A stretch of 64,000 nucleotides of DNA from Pseudomonadota bacterium (GCA_021325365.1 JAJPHF010000193.1:3262-67261); one strand, 5' to 3'; positions 25,384 through 35,231 are shown, numbered from the stretch's first letter. Program-made: numbers and translations. The notes: a model not told the origin generated them from the sequence alone.

Positions 25384-28227
25384 CTAGCCGCCAAAGCCGG
25401 GGCCGCGAAAGCCGGGGCCGGGGCCGCGTCCGCCGCTCGGGGCCTGGGTCGCGGTCGTGGGGACCACGACCTGGTCGCCCTCGTCGAGGCCGCTCGTGAT
25501 CTCGCTCGTCTGGTCGTTGCTCAGGCCGCGCTGGACGGTACGCGTCTCGAGCGTGCCCCCGGGTGTCAGCACGTCGACCACCTGGTCGCGGCCCTGGCGG
25601 CGGATAGCCCGGTTCGGAACCGTGAGCACGCCGTCCTGCTGGGCATATACGATGTTGGCGGTCGCCGTCATACCGGGACGCACGTCGCGGCCGTTGTCGA
25701 TGGCGATGGAGACGAGATAGCTGGTCACCCCCTGTTGGGTGGTGGACTGCGGCGCCACGGCGGTTACGTGGCCGGGCACCGTGCGGCCTGTCAGCGCGTC
25801 GAAGGTCAGCTGCACCGACTGCCCCACCTGCACACGGGTAACGTCCGACTCGTCCACCTGGGCGTCGACCCGCAGGTGCGACGGGTTCACGAGCGTGATC
25901 AGCCCGCCGCCGACCGTCGCCGCGCCCGTCGCCAGCTCGCCCGCGTGCAGGCCGACGGCGCTCACCGTCCCCCCAAAGGGCGCCAGGAGCGTGGCCTGGT
26001 CGAGATTGTACTGGGCAACGGCGACCTGGCCGCGCGCCTGGTCTACGGCGGCCACGGCCTGCGCGACATCCTGGTCGGTGTAGGGTTGGGCCTTGAGCGC
26101 CAGATTGGCCTCCGCCTGGGCTACCGCCTGGCGTTGGCCCTCGATGGCCTGCTGGCTCGACGGCTGCTCCTTGAGGGCCAGCTGGTCCTGCGCCTGCACG
26201 ACCGCCTGGCGCTGGCCTTCGATGTCGGCCGCCGCGCCGGGCTGCTGCTTCGTGGCGAGCGTGGCCTGGAGCTGCGCCACCTGCTGGCGCTGCTGCTCCA
26301 GATCGTCCGCGGTGTTGGGCTGTCGTTTGAGGGCCAGCTGCTCCTCGGCCTGGCGCACGGCCGCCTCGGCCTGCGCCACGTCGTCGGCGGTCGGGCTCAG
26401 GAGCTGCGCCAGCTTCGCCTGCGCGCTGGCGAGGTCGGCCTGCGCGGTGGCGACGCCGGTCTGGGCAGCCGCCAGGTCGGCCGCCTTGGGCTGAGCGCGG
26501 AGGTCGTCGAGCTTCGCCTGCGCGCTCGTGACCGCCACGCCGGCGGCAGCGACCGCCGCCTGCGCCGCCATCACGTCGTCCGTCGTCGGGTTCTGGAGCT
26601 GGGCGAGCTTCGCCTGCGCGCTCTGGTAGTTGTTGGCGGCCTGGGTCAACGCATCCTGCGCCGCCGCTACGTCGGCGGGTGCCGGGTTGGCGAGCTGCGC
26701 CAGCTTACTCTGGGCGCTGGCTAGCTGCGCCTGCGCCGCCACGACGTTCGTCTGCGCCGTCGCCACGTCGTTGCTGCTGCCGCCCACCTGGAGCGCCTGG
26801 AAGGCCGACTGGGCGCGCTGCAGGGTCGCGTCGGCAGTGTTCACGGCTGCCTGCGCGCTGAGCAGGTCCTGGGTGCTGGGCGCCGTGTTGCCGGCGCCGG
26901 TACTCGTGGTGCCGCTCGGACTGCTCGTGCTGCCGCTAACGCTACTCGGGCTACTGCTGCTGCTCGTGCTGCTCGCGCCGCGGAACGCGCTGCTCCCGCC
27001 GCTGCCGCTGCCACTGGCCGTGGGGTTCGTGAGCTGGGTGAGCGTGTTCTGGGCGATCTGCAGGTTGCGGGCCGCGGCGATCACGTCCTCGCCCGCCGCG
27101 ACGACGCTGTAGCTATTGGCGCTCGGCTGGTTCTCCACCAGCTTCGACTGAGCCGACCGCAGGCTAGCCTGCGCCTGGACCACCGCCGCCTGGGCCGCGG
27201 CGACGTCGCTGTCCGTCGGGTGCTGCAGCTGGTCGAGCTTGGCCTGCGCGCTCTGATAGGCCGAGAGGGCATTCTGCGCGGCCACCTGGGCAGCGAGCAC
27301 GTCCGCGTCCTTTGGGTGGAGTAGCGTGTCGAGCGTGTTCTGGGCCGCCTGCTGGTCCGACAGCGCCTTCGCCAGCGCGGCCACCGCCGCCTGGATGTCG
27401 GCGTCGGTCGCGCCGCTCTGCACGTCTTCCAGTTTAGCCTGGTTGGCCGCGAGCGTCGCTCGCGCGCTATCCACCGCGGTCTGTGCAGCCGCCAGGTCAC
27501 CGGGGGCGGGATGATAGAGCGCGTCGAGCTTGGCGCGCGCCTGGTCGAGCGCGGCCTGCGCGGCGGCGACGTCCTCGGGCCGGCCCTGGGCCTCCAGCTC
27601 GTGCAGCTTGGCGACGGCCGCGTTGAGCTGCGCCTGAGCGCCTGCCACGTCCTCGGGCCGGCCCTGGAGCAGCCCTTGCAGCTTCGCCTCCGCCTGGCCC
27701 ACGGCAGCCTGCGCCGCCGCCACGTCCTCGGGCCGGGCGGTCGTCATGTCCGCGAGCTTCGCCTGCTCCTGGGCAAGCTGCGCTCGCGCCGCCGCCACGT
27801 CCTCCGGGCGCGCCCCGTTGAGAATGGCTTGCAGCTTCGCCTCGGCCTGCGCCGCGCTGGCCCGCGCGGAATCGAGCTGCGCCTGCAGATCGACGCTGTC
27901 GAGGTGGGCCAGCGGCTGGCCCTGCTCGACGTGGTCGCCGACCTGCACGAGCACGTCGGCGACCCGGCCGCTGCCCCGAAAGCCCACGTTGCTCGCGTCA
28001 TCCGCCACCGCCGTGCCGGTTCCGTTGACGCCGGCGATGATCTGGCCCCGCGCAACGGTCGTCGTCTGGACGGCCAGCGGCTTGGGTGTGGTGAACCGGA
28101 CGTACGTCAGATAACCGAGCGCGAGGCTGAGCAGCAGGGCCAGCAACAGGGCCGCCCGCTGCGGCCAGCCGAGCGGAGGCAGCCCCTGCCGCCAGGCGCC
28201 GATGGGCTCGAGGGAGACTGCTCGCAT
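25384..28227 (-). CDS. Giant HlyD-family efflux adaptor 1
   Basis: A 947-residue membrane-fusion protein, more than twice the usual 350-450. An N-terminal transmembrane anchor (about 22-42) is followed by a half lipoyl domain (GFRGSGRVADVLVQVGDHVEQGQPLAHLD), then about 18 degenerate units of 33-36 residues of the form PxxDVAAAQAALxxAxAKLxxL. The second half lipoyl (LAPFGGTVSAVGLHAGELA), a beta-barrel and a C-terminal domain (VPNRAIRRQG) follow, ending in a Gly/Pro/Phe-rich tail. A Ser/Gly/Thr insert of about 50 residues (about 396-448) falls near the middle of the helical region, as at a hairpin tip. AGGAGG precedes ATG. It is the third gene of the MarR-RND operon. Confidence 0.9.
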   Translation of the reverse strand: MRAVSLEPIGAWRQGLPPLGWPQRAALLLALLLSLALGYLTYVRFTTPKPLAVQTTTVARGQIIAGVNGTGTAVADDASNVGFRGSGRVADVLVQVGDHVEQGQPLAHLDSVDLQAQLDSARASAAQAEAKLQAILNGARPEDVAAARAQLAQEQAKLADMTTARPEDVAAAQAAVGQAEAKLQGLLQGRPEDVAGAQAQLNAAVAKLHELEAQGRPEDVAAAQAALDQARAKLDALYHPAPGDLAAAQTAVDSARATLAANQAKLEDVQSGATDADIQAAVAALAKALSDQQAAQNTLDTLLHPKDADVLAAQVAAQNALSAYQSAQAKLDQLQHPTDSDVAAAQAAVVQAQASLRSAQSKLVENQPSANSYSVVAAGEDVIAAARNLQIAQNTLTQLTNPTASGSGSGGSSAFRGASSTSSSSSPSSVSGSTSSPSGTTSTGAGNTAPSTQDLLSAQAAVNTADATLQRAQSAFQALQVGGSSNDVATAQTNVVAAQAQLASAQSKLAQLANPAPADVAAAQDALTQAANNYQSAQAKLAQLQNPTTDDVMAAQAAVAAAGVAVTSAQAKLDDLRAQPKAADLAAAQTGVATAQADLASAQAKLAQLLSPTADDVAQAEAAVRQAEEQLALKRQPNTADDLEQQRQQVAQLQATLATKQQPGAAADIEGQRQAVVQAQDQLALKEQPSSQQAIEGQRQAVAQAEANLALKAQPYTDQDVAQAVAAVDQARGQVAVAQYNLDQATLLAPFGGTVSAVGLHAGELATGAATVGGGLITLVNPSHLRVDAQVDESDVTRVQVGQSVQLTFDALTGRTVPGHVTAVAPQSTTQQGVTSYLVSIAIDNGRDVRPGMTATANIVYAQQDGVLTVPNRAIRRQGRDQVVDVLTPGGTLETRTVQRGLSNDQTSEITSGLDEGDQVVVPTTATQAPSGGRGPGPGFRGPGFGG

Positions 28228-28417
28228 ACGTCTGACCGCCTCCTGTACCGCGATACGACGCGCCGGACGGCGCACCCCGCACAACGATAGCCGCTACGGC
28301 GGCCGGAAACTGCTAACGCCGTGTGGCGGAATCATGCAGAACTTGTTAAACGGCCGCGCGGCGCTTTTCGCTACGCCGGGCAGCCGCTTCATGTCAGGCG
28401 AGCCGCTCGGCGCCGTC

Positions 28418-31400
28418 TCACTCCCGCCCGCGGGGACTCGGACCATCCGAGGGCTCGGGCTGCCGCGCCGCGGCCCCATAGCCCTCACCCACGTCCCCGC
28501 GGACCAGCGAGCCCACGCCCCGCAGCCGCAGCCAGCCGGGCACCCGCGCGCGGGCGAGCGCCGGGACGCGCCCGAGATCGTCCAGGTAGGTATACATGAC
28601 AGGCACCAGGACGAGGGTGAGCAGCGTCGAGGTGATCAGGCCGCCCAGGAGCACGACCGCGATCGGCGCGCGCGATTCCGCGCCCTCTTCCATCTTGAGG
28701 GCCAGCGGAATCATGCTGAACACCATCGTGGCGGTGGTCATGATGATCGGCCGCAGCCGCGTCCGTCCCGCCTCCAGCAGCGCTGAGTTCCGATCCAGGC
28801 CGCGCTGGCGCAAGGTGTTCGTGTAGTCGACGAGCAAGATCGCGTTCTTCGCCACTAGGCCCATCAGCATGATCATGCCGATCATGGAGAACAGGTTGAA
28901 CGTGTTGCCCGTGAGCAGCAGCCCGCCGAAGGCTCCCACGAGCGCGACGGGCAGCGAGAACATGATGGCCAGAGGGTGCAGCCACGACTCGTAGAGTGCC
29001 ACCAGCAGCATGTAGATCAGCAGGATCGAGATGCTGAGCGCCGACAGAAGGGCCGTGCGCGCCTGGTCGAGCTGATCGACCTGGCCCACCCACAGGAAGC
29101 GAAAGCCCGGCGGCATGGGGATCTGCGCGAGCTGCGCGCGGATGGTGCGCGCCGCGTCGCCCACCGAGCTGCCGACCATGTTCGCCTGGATCGTCACCTC
29201 GCGCTGGCGCGCGCTGCGCGCGATCTGGGTTGGGGCGTTGTCGGTCTCAAGCTCCGCGACCTGGTCGAGGCGGACGGTAGGCGGCGCGCCGCTGGCCGCG
29301 CTCGAGCTGCTCGTGCCCGTCCCGCTGTTCAGGCCCACGGGCACGGGGATGGCGCCGAGCGCGGTGAGGTCGTTGCGCAGGTCGCGGTTGGCCAGCACGG
29401 TGATGGCGATGCCGCTCTGGCCCTCGATCTGGAGCTGGGTATTTACGGTATCGCCGCCGATGGCGGTGCGCAGCGCGTTGCCCACCGCGGTCGCGGTCAC
29501 GCCAAGATCCGCCATGCGATCGCGGTTCAGTACCGCCCGCACCTCCGGCTGTGCCACGTCGGCGTCGTTGTTGACGTCCACGGTGCCCGGCGTGTTGGCG
29601 ACGATCTGCTGTACCTGCCCGGCGATGCGCTGCAGGGCCTGAGGGTTGTTGCCGAGAATGCGAACGTTGATCGGCACGTTGCCGCCGCCCGGGATGACCA
29701 GCGGCGCCTGGACGCTCGTGCGCACGGTCATGCCCGGGATGCTGCCCTGCACCCGGCGCACCTGTTGCATCACCTCGAAGACGGAGCGCTGCCGCTGGCT
29801 CTTGTCGACGAGCTGGACGGCAATACGGCCGTCGCGGTCGCTGCCGCCGCCGGCCGCGCCGCTCTGCCCGACCGTCGTAGTGAAGTTGGCCACCTCGGGC
29901 ATCTGCAGAAGTGCTTGCTCGACGCGCGCCATGGCCGCGCTGTTTGCGGCCAGCGACGTGCCGGGCGGCATCTGGGTGGTCACCGTGAACTGGCTGTCGT
30001 CCTCGTTCGGCGCGAACTCCTGCCCAATGAGGTTGAGAGGCAGCGGCACAATGCTCAGCGCCAGCAGCCCGACCGCGCAGGCCACGACGATCGGGCGATG
30101 CGGCAGCGCCCAGCCCAGCAGGGAGCGGTAGCAGCGCGACAGGCGGTCGAAGCCCCGCTCCCACGCACCCGCGAACCCTCGCTCGTGGCCCTCCTCGTCG
30201 TGCGCCTTCAGCCAGCGCGACGCCAGCACGGGCACCAGCGTGAAGGAGACCATGAGCGAGAGCAGTGTAGCCGAGGCGATGGTCAGCCCGAACTCGCGGA
30301 ACATCTTCCCGACGTTCCCTTGCATGAAGGAGATCGGGACATAGACCACCACGTCGGTCAGCGTGACCGCGATAGCCGCCATGCCAATCTCGCCCCGGCC
30401 CTTAATGGCCGCGACGATCGGGTTCTCGCCCAGGCCGAGATGGCGAGTGGTGTTCTCGAGCACCACGATCGAGTCATCTACCAGGATGCCGATCATCAAC
30501 GCCATCGCCATGAGCGAGATCGTATCGAGGCTGAAGCCCATCGCGTACATCAGGAGGAACGTCGACACGAGGCAGGTCGGGATCGACACCAGCACGATCA
30601 GCGTGCTGCGCCAAGTGTGTAGGAAAAGGAAGAGGACGATGCCCGTGATGACGATGGCCAGGATCAGGTCCTTCTGCACGGCCTCGACCGCGTAATTGAT
30701 AAACCGCGACGTGTCGTTGGTAATCTGGATCTGCACGCCGGGGGGGAGCGTCGGCTGGATCTGCTGGATGGCCGCCCGGACGTTGTTGGCGGTGTCCAGG
30801 GTGTTGGCATCGGGCTGCTTCGTGATGGTAAGCGCGATGCCGTCCACGCTCGACCCGTCGCTGCTGGTGAAGCGCACCAGGCTGGTGGGGCGCTGCGTGC
30901 CCATGGTGATCGTGGCGATGTCGCGCAGCCGGACGGGACCCTGCGGCGTCGTGGCCACCAGGTAGCTGCCGATGTCCGAGACAGCCTGCGCCTCGCCCTG
31001 GGCCCGCACCTGGAACGTCTGGGTCGGGCGGTCCACGTTCCCGCCCGGCGTGTCCACGTTCTCGCGGTCGATGGTGCTGGCGATCTGGGCCATCGAGATG
31101 CCGTAGGCTACCAGCTTGTCGTAGTCCACCTGGACCTCGACCTCGGGCACGTGCCCGCCGAAGAGCTGGACGGCGCCCACGCCAGGCACGGACTGGAGCT
31201 GCTGCTCCACGTTGTTGTAGGCAAGCTCGTAGAGGTCTTCCGGGGCGATGGTGCCGGTCAGCACCACGTTCATGACGGGAATGGCCGAGGGATCGGCCTT
31301 GCGCACGCTGGGCTGCGAGGCATCGGTCGGCAACTGCCGACCGATGGCCGCCAGCGCCCGCTGGGTATCGATCGTGGCCTGGTTGAGGTCCGTTCCTTCA

Positions 31401-31687
31401 AAGAAGTAGATGGTGAGCCGCGCGGTGCCAACCTGGGCCGTGGCGTCGATCCGCTGCACCCCGCTCACACCCGAGATGGCGTTCTCGGCCGGCACGATGA
31501 TCGCCTGCTCGATGTTGTCGGGCGAGGCGCCCGGCCAGTCGATCTGCGCGTACACCAGCGGAAAGTCGATGCTCGGGTAACGATCGACCTTCATCTTCGT
31601 GTAGGCTTGCTGGCCGAGCAAGATGAGCGCCAGGAACACCATCACGGTGGCGAGCGGCCGCTGGATCGCCGTGCGGGTCAACCCCAT
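28418..31687 (-). CDS. RND efflux permease (HAE1/AcrB family), copy 1
   Basis: A 1089-residue proton-driven multidrug exporter of full length. It has the N-terminal TM1 motif (RPLATVMVFLALILLGQQAY), porter-domain repeats, and the TM4 region LMAMALMIGILVDDSIVVLEN with the proton-relay acidic pair. The second-half TM block has MIGMIMLMGLVAKNAILLVDYTNTLRQRG, TRLRPIIMTTATMVFSMIPLAL and SRAPIAVVLLGGLITSTLLTLVLVP. It would pump hydrophobic compounds across the inner membrane with the adaptors at 31733 and 25384. It starts 45 nt after the lipoprotein adaptor. No TolC-type outer-membrane factor is in the window. A paralogue lies at 43828. Confidence 0.95.
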   Translation of the reverse strand: MGLTRTAIQRPLATVMVFLALILLGQQAYTKMKVDRYPSIDFPLVYAQIDWPGASPDNIEQAIIVPAENAISGVSGVQRIDATAQVGTARLTIYFFEGTDLNQATIDTQRALAAIGRQLPTDASQPSVRKADPSAIPVMNVVLTGTIAPEDLYELAYNNVEQQLQSVPGVGAVQLFGGHVPEVEVQVDYDKLVAYGISMAQIASTIDRENVDTPGGNVDRPTQTFQVRAQGEAQAVSDIGSYLVATTPQGPVRLRDIATITMGTQRPTSLVRFTSSDGSSVDGIALTITKQPDANTLDTANNVRAAIQQIQPTLPPGVQIQITNDTSRFINYAVEAVQKDLILAIVITGIVLFLFLHTWRSTLIVLVSIPTCLVSTFLLMYAMGFSLDTISLMAMALMIGILVDDSIVVLENTTRHLGLGENPIVAAIKGRGEIGMAAIAVTLTDVVVYVPISFMQGNVGKMFREFGLTIASATLLSLMVSFTLVPVLASRWLKAHDEEGHERGFAGAWERGFDRLSRCYRSLLGWALPHRPIVVACAVGLLALSIVPLPLNLIGQEFAPNEDDSQFTVTTQMPPGTSLAANSAAMARVEQALLQMPEVANFTTTVGQSGAAGGGSDRDGRIAVQLVDKSQRQRSVFEVMQQVRRVQGSIPGMTVRTSVQAPLVIPGGGNVPINVRILGNNPQALQRIAGQVQQIVANTPGTVDVNNDADVAQPEVRAVLNRDRMADLGVTATAVGNALRTAIGGDTVNTQLQIEGQSGIAITVLANRDLRNDLTALGAIPVPVGLNSGTGTSSSSAASGAPPTVRLDQVAELETDNAPTQIARSARQREVTIQANMVGSSVGDAARTIRAQLAQIPMPPGFRFLWVGQVDQLDQARTALLSALSISILLIYMLLVALYESWLHPLAIMFSLPVALVGAFGGLLLTGNTFNLFSMIGMIMLMGLVAKNAILLVDYTNTLRQRGLDRNSALLEAGRTRLRPIIMTTATMVFSMIPLALKMEEGAESRAPIAVVLLGGLITSTLLTLVLVPVMYTYLDDLGRVPALARARVPGWLRLRGVGSLVRGDVGEGYGAAARQPEPSDGPSPRGRE

Positions 31688-31732
31688 GTATGCTCTCCCT
31701 GCTTGTCCTCGCCCCCGGGCGGGGGCCGCACC

Positions 31733-34273
31733 TTAGGCCGACCCCGGGGCCGCAATTCGCACGGCGTCGCCGTCGTTCAGGCTGTCTTGCCCGGCCGTAA
31801 TGACCTGGTCGCCCGCGTCGATTCCTGCGACGACCTCGGTGTTCGTGCCGTCGGTGATGCCCAGCTGCAGCTCGCGCTGCTGCGCCTTGCCGTCAACGTC
31901 CACGAAGGCCACGCTCTTGCCGCTGCGCTGAACGATCGCGGCGTTAGGGATCAGGACCGCGTCCGGCCGCGCGTCCCCCCGGATACGCACCTGGGCGAAC
32001 ATGCCGTCGTGCAGCTGGCCGCTGTCGTCGGAGGGGACGACCCGCGCCAGGAAGGTCCGGCTGTGCGGATCGACGGTGGGCGACACCAGGGCCACCACGG
32101 CCGGGAACTCCTGGCCGGGCAGCGAGGCCACGGTGAGCGTGGCCGGGCTGCCCGCATGGACCTGCCCGCCTCGGGCCTCCTCGACGTTGACGTCCACTTC
32201 CACCGCGTCGGTCACCATGCTGACGATGGGGGTCGTGGGGCTGGCGAGGGCCCCCTCGGACATCTGCCGCGCCGACACCACGCCGTCAAAGGGCGCATAG
32301 ACGACTGACTCCTCGGCCTGCTCGCGCGCCAGCTCGTAGCTGCCCTGAGCCTGGTTAACGTCTGCTTCTGCCTGCTGGAGGTCCTCGGGCCGGTTCGGCT
32401 CCGCGGCCAGCGCGAGGTTCGCTCGCGCCTGGTCCACCGCCTGTTGCTGCTGCTCGATGTCTTGCGCCGTATAGGGGTAGCGGGCCAGGGTCAGGGCCTG
32501 CTGCGCCTGGTCGACGGCCGAGATGGCCGCCTGCATGTCGGCGGCCTTGGTGCCGGCCAGGGTGTCGGTGAGGCGGCTCTCGGCGCCCGCGAGGTTCGCG
32601 GTCGCCGTGTCAACCGCCGCGCGGGCGTTGGCGACGTCGGCCGCCGAAGGCGTGCGCAGGGCCTCGCGCCGCGCGACCGCCTGGGCGTAGTCGCCCTGGG
32701 CAGCCTGGATGGCCGCCTCGGCAGCCTGCTGATCCTCGGGGGCGCCGCCGTTGAGCAGCAAGTCGAGCTTCTGCTGCGCCGCGCGCCGCGCACTCGTAGC
32801 ACTATCCACGGCGCTCTGGGCGTCGGCCAGCGTGTCGGGTGCCGGCTCGTTCAGCAGCTGTTGCCGCGCGATGGCCGCGTCGAGGTTGGCGCGGGCCGTA
32901 TCGACGGCGGTGCGCGCCGCCTGGACTTGATCGGGCGTCGGGTTGTTCAACTGGTCCACGCGTGCCTGCGCGGCCTTCAGGTTGGCGTCGGCCTGCTCGA
33001 TCGCCGAGCGGGCCGCGGCCAAGTCGGACGGGCTGGCGCCCTGGTTGAGCGACTGCAGGTTCGCCTGGGCGGTAGCCAGCGCGGTGTTCGCGCTGTTGAG
33101 GGCGGCCTGGGCGGCCGTACAGACCGAGGCGCCCGGCGTCGTACACGCGGCCGTCGCTTGCTGTTGGGCCGCTTGCTGCTGCTGCTGTGCTGTCGAGAGC
33201 TGCTGGTTGGCCGCGGCGACTTGGGCGGCGTTCGGCGTGTTGCGCAGCAGGTCGAAATGTACGCGGGCCGCGCGCCATGCGGAGGTCGCCGTGTCGAGGG
33301 CGGCCTGGGCGGCCTCGCGATCCGCGGGCGTGCCGCCGTTGAGCAGCTCCGCGAGCGTGTCCTGCGCGGCCTGGAGGGCTGACTGGGCGCTCGTCACGGC
33401 GCTCTGCGCGCTGACCTGATCGGCGACGGAGCCGCCCGCCTGCAGTTGCGCCAGCCGCTCCTGCGCCGCCTCGAGCGTCGCTTGGGTGGTCTCGACTTCA
33501 CTGCGCGCCTGGGCGACCTGGTCGGCCGGGGGATTGCGCAGCGCCTCCCGGCGCGCTTGGGCCTGGCGCAGGTTGCCCTCCGCTGCCACGATGGCGGCGT
33601 CGGCCGCCCGCTGGTCCTCCGGCGCGCCGCCATGCAGCAACTGGGCGAGCGCTTCGTTGCTGCTCTGCACGCTGGCGCGGGCCGTCTCGACGGCGGCGCG
33701 GGCCGTGTCGATGTCCGCTTCCGTCGACCCTTCTTCGAGCTGCTCCAGCTTGGCCTGGGCCGCTTCCAGGTTCGCCTGCGCGGTCGCCACATCCTCCGGC
33801 CTGCCACCCTGCTGCATCTCGGTCAAGCGCTCCTGCGCGGAGGCGAGCGCCGCCTGGGCGGCCTGGACGCTCTCCGGGCGGGCGCCGGCCTGCAGCAGAG
33901 CGAGGCGCGCCTGCGCGCTGTGCAAGGCGCCCTGCGCCTGCTCGGCCGTGGCGTCGAGCTGGGAGCGGTCCAGCTCCGCGATGACGTCGCCGGCCTTTAC
34001 GGGGCTCCCGACGTCGACGTTGAGCTTCTCGATCCGCCCCGTCGCGCGCGGCAGCACGTCCACGCTCGCGCGGGCGGTGACGTTGCCCGCATAGCTCAGG
34101 ACCGCGGCGATGGGGCCGCGCTGCGCGGTGTCCACGCTGATCGGCACGGCGAGAGGCGGCGGTGGGCCGCCGTTGCGCTGACCGGTGGGCACGTGCTGGG
34201 CGGACTGGCAGCCGACCAAGAGCGCAAGGGCGGTGGCCGGAAGAACCCTGAGGGATGCTCGAGCAGGTCGCAT
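31733..34273 (-). CDS. Giant HlyD-family adaptor lipoprotein 2
   Basis: An 846-residue membrane-fusion lipoprotein: signal peptide with lipobox LLVGC (Cys22), then TARASVDVLPRATGRIEKLNVDVGSPVKAGDVIAELD (first lipoyl half). About 16 Ala/Gln-rich helical units follow (for example RPEDVATAQANLEAAQAKLEQL), then VYAPFDGVVSARQMSEGALASP (second lipoyl half), a beta-barrel and a C-terminal domain (VLIPNAAIVQRSGKSVAFVDVDGK). Partner of the RND permease. It lies 18 nt after marR and 45 nt before the permease. A Cys pair (ACTTPGASVC, around residue 365-375) sits at the mid-point of the helical region. GGAGGAG precedes ATG. Confidence 0.92.
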   Translation of the reverse strand: MRPARASLRVLPATALALLVGCQSAQHVPTGQRNGGPPPPLAVPISVDTAQRGPIAAVLSYAGNVTARASVDVLPRATGRIEKLNVDVGSPVKAGDVIAELDRSQLDATAEQAQGALHSAQARLALLQAGARPESVQAAQAALASAQERLTEMQQGGRPEDVATAQANLEAAQAKLEQLEEGSTEADIDTARAAVETARASVQSSNEALAQLLHGGAPEDQRAADAAIVAAEGNLRQAQARREALRNPPADQVAQARSEVETTQATLEAAQERLAQLQAGGSVADQVSAQSAVTSAQSALQAAQDTLAELLNGGTPADREAAQAALDTATSAWRAARVHFDLLRNTPNAAQVAAANQQLSTAQQQQQAAQQQATAACTTPGASVCTAAQAALNSANTALATAQANLQSLNQGASPSDLAAARSAIEQADANLKAAQARVDQLNNPTPDQVQAARTAVDTARANLDAAIARQQLLNEPAPDTLADAQSAVDSATSARRAAQQKLDLLLNGGAPEDQQAAEAAIQAAQGDYAQAVARREALRTPSAADVANARAAVDTATANLAGAESRLTDTLAGTKAADMQAAISAVDQAQQALTLARYPYTAQDIEQQQQAVDQARANLALAAEPNRPEDLQQAEADVNQAQGSYELAREQAEESVVYAPFDGVVSARQMSEGALASPTTPIVSMVTDAVEVDVNVEEARGGQVHAGSPATLTVASLPGQEFPAVVALVSPTVDPHSRTFLARVVPSDDSGQLHDGMFAQVRIRGDARPDAVLIPNAAIVQRSGKSVAFVDVDGKAQQRELQLGITDGTNTEVVAGIDAGDQVITAGQDSLNDGDAVRIAAPGSA

Positions 34274-34291
34274 CGGTTCTCCTCCGCGCGG

Positions 34292-34813
34292 TCACTTGCC
34301 CACGCGATGCATCACGGGCGTGGTCAACGCCGCGGAGCCAGGCGCGTGGAGACGCGCGCCCGGGGCCTCCCAGTCGGATGGCTGCTGATGCGCCGCGCCG
34401 CAGAGGATCTCAAGGCCGGCGGCCACCACCCGTAGGTCCGCCACGGACAGATGGCGCAGCAAGGGCGCGAGACTGCTGGCGCCGGCCTGCTGGAGGCGCT
34501 CGGTGAGCGCCAAGCCGCGCGGCGTCGGCCGGCACAGCACGAGGCGACGGTCATGGGGATCCTGGTCGCGGCGGACCAGGCCGTGCTCCACCAGCCGATC
34601 GACGATGCCGGTGGCGGTCGCCAGGCTCACCCCCAGCGCCCCTGCCAGCCGGCTCATCGACGCGCTGCCGTCGGCGGACAGCAACAGCATTACCTTTAGT
34701 TGTGACATCGTGAGGTCGACTTCGAACCACTCTCTGCTTGGGCGCAACGAGCGGTAGAGATCGGTTTGCAAGTCGAGCACCCGAGAGGTAAGGCGCGCAC
34801 GCAGATCGTCCAT
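34292..34813 (-). CDS. MarR family transcriptional regulator of the efflux operon
   Basis: A 173-residue winged-helix repressor: LTMSQLKVMLLLSADGSASMSRLAGALGVSLATATGIVDRLVEHGLVRRDQDPHDRRLVLCRPTPRG is the MarR core, with a wing rich in Asp and Arg. The C-terminal 35 residues are a non-conserved tail. It is the first gene of the minus-strand operon marR-adaptor-RND-adaptor and probably represses it until an efflux substrate binds. A palindromic site about 48 nt upstream of its start is a candidate operator for autoregulation. Confidence 0.93.
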   Translation of the reverse strand: MDDLRARLTSRVLDLQTDLYRSLRPSREWFEVDLTMSQLKVMLLLSADGSASMSRLAGALGVSLATATGIVDRLVEHGLVRRDQDPHDRRLVLCRPTPRGLALTERLQQAGASSLAPLLRHLSVADLRVVAAGLEILCGAAHQQPSDWEAPGARLHAPGSAALTTPVMHRVGK

Positions 34814-35231
34814 GGCAACCCCACGCAGTTCTTGCGCCCGGGCCCAGCGGCCCTGTCCGTCGCCTAAGGTATTCCTTAGGCGTACATACCTCTACAACGG
34901 ATTATCTGGCGAGACCTGTGGACATCTCATGGAGGTTGTGCTATCGAAATGTTGGGGGTTGCGAAAGCTTCGTCGGTTGCGGCTTCTCCCTAGGATGCGC
35001 GGGCGTAGTTTGCGTGTGGTGAACCTTTTGCCCAGCTAAGATGGTCTACCACTCGCGCAGTAACGAGTTGCGTTCACCGATTCGCGCCAGAGTGGCGATA
35101 TTGTGAGCTACAACCGCTCTCCATCGAGCCTTAACAGCTTCCGCATGGCCCATTAACAGGATGGAGTGAGCCTCATGGGTGAGCGTAGGGATTGCACAAT
35201 CCCATCACCCAAGCGGCTGTGGAGGCTTACG
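34814..35231. other. 418-bp gap with marR promoter region, otherwise featureless
   Basis: This is the divergent region between marR and a small secreted protein gene. The left part holds the CCTAAGG palindrome and a weak minus-strand promoter. The middle (about 34900-35160) is more AT-rich than its surroundings, has short inverted repeats only, and no convincing reading frame with a ribosome site. The right end carries the GGAGG of the next gene. Confidence 0.6.
34861..34882 (-). promoter_or_regulatory. Candidate MarR operator over a weak promoter
   Basis: CGCCTAAGG and CCTTAGGCG form a perfect 9-bp inverted repeat with spacer TATT, the size and symmetry typical of MarR boxes. On the minus strand a possible -35 TTGTAG (34892-34897) and a poor -10 GAATAC (34869-34874), 17 nt apart, would place the box over the promoter and 48 nt from the marR start. 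The operator is more convincing than the promoter. Confidence 0.55.

Noticed and set aside
25384..28227. Repeat-rich coding DNA of the giant adaptor read as a possible CRISPR or satellite array
   Set aside because: Unit length varies (33-36 codons) and similarity is at protein level with an intact frame; no identical spaced repeats.
28976..30622. Plus-strand frame of 548 codons opposite the RND gene
   Set aside because: Pure antisense of a strongly conserved permease; His/Arg/Gln-rich composition typical of shadows in GC-rich DNA.
34812..35039. Plus-strand 75-codon frame divergent from marR
   Set aside because: Starts inside the marR start region, crosses the palindrome, and has no ribosome site or domain.
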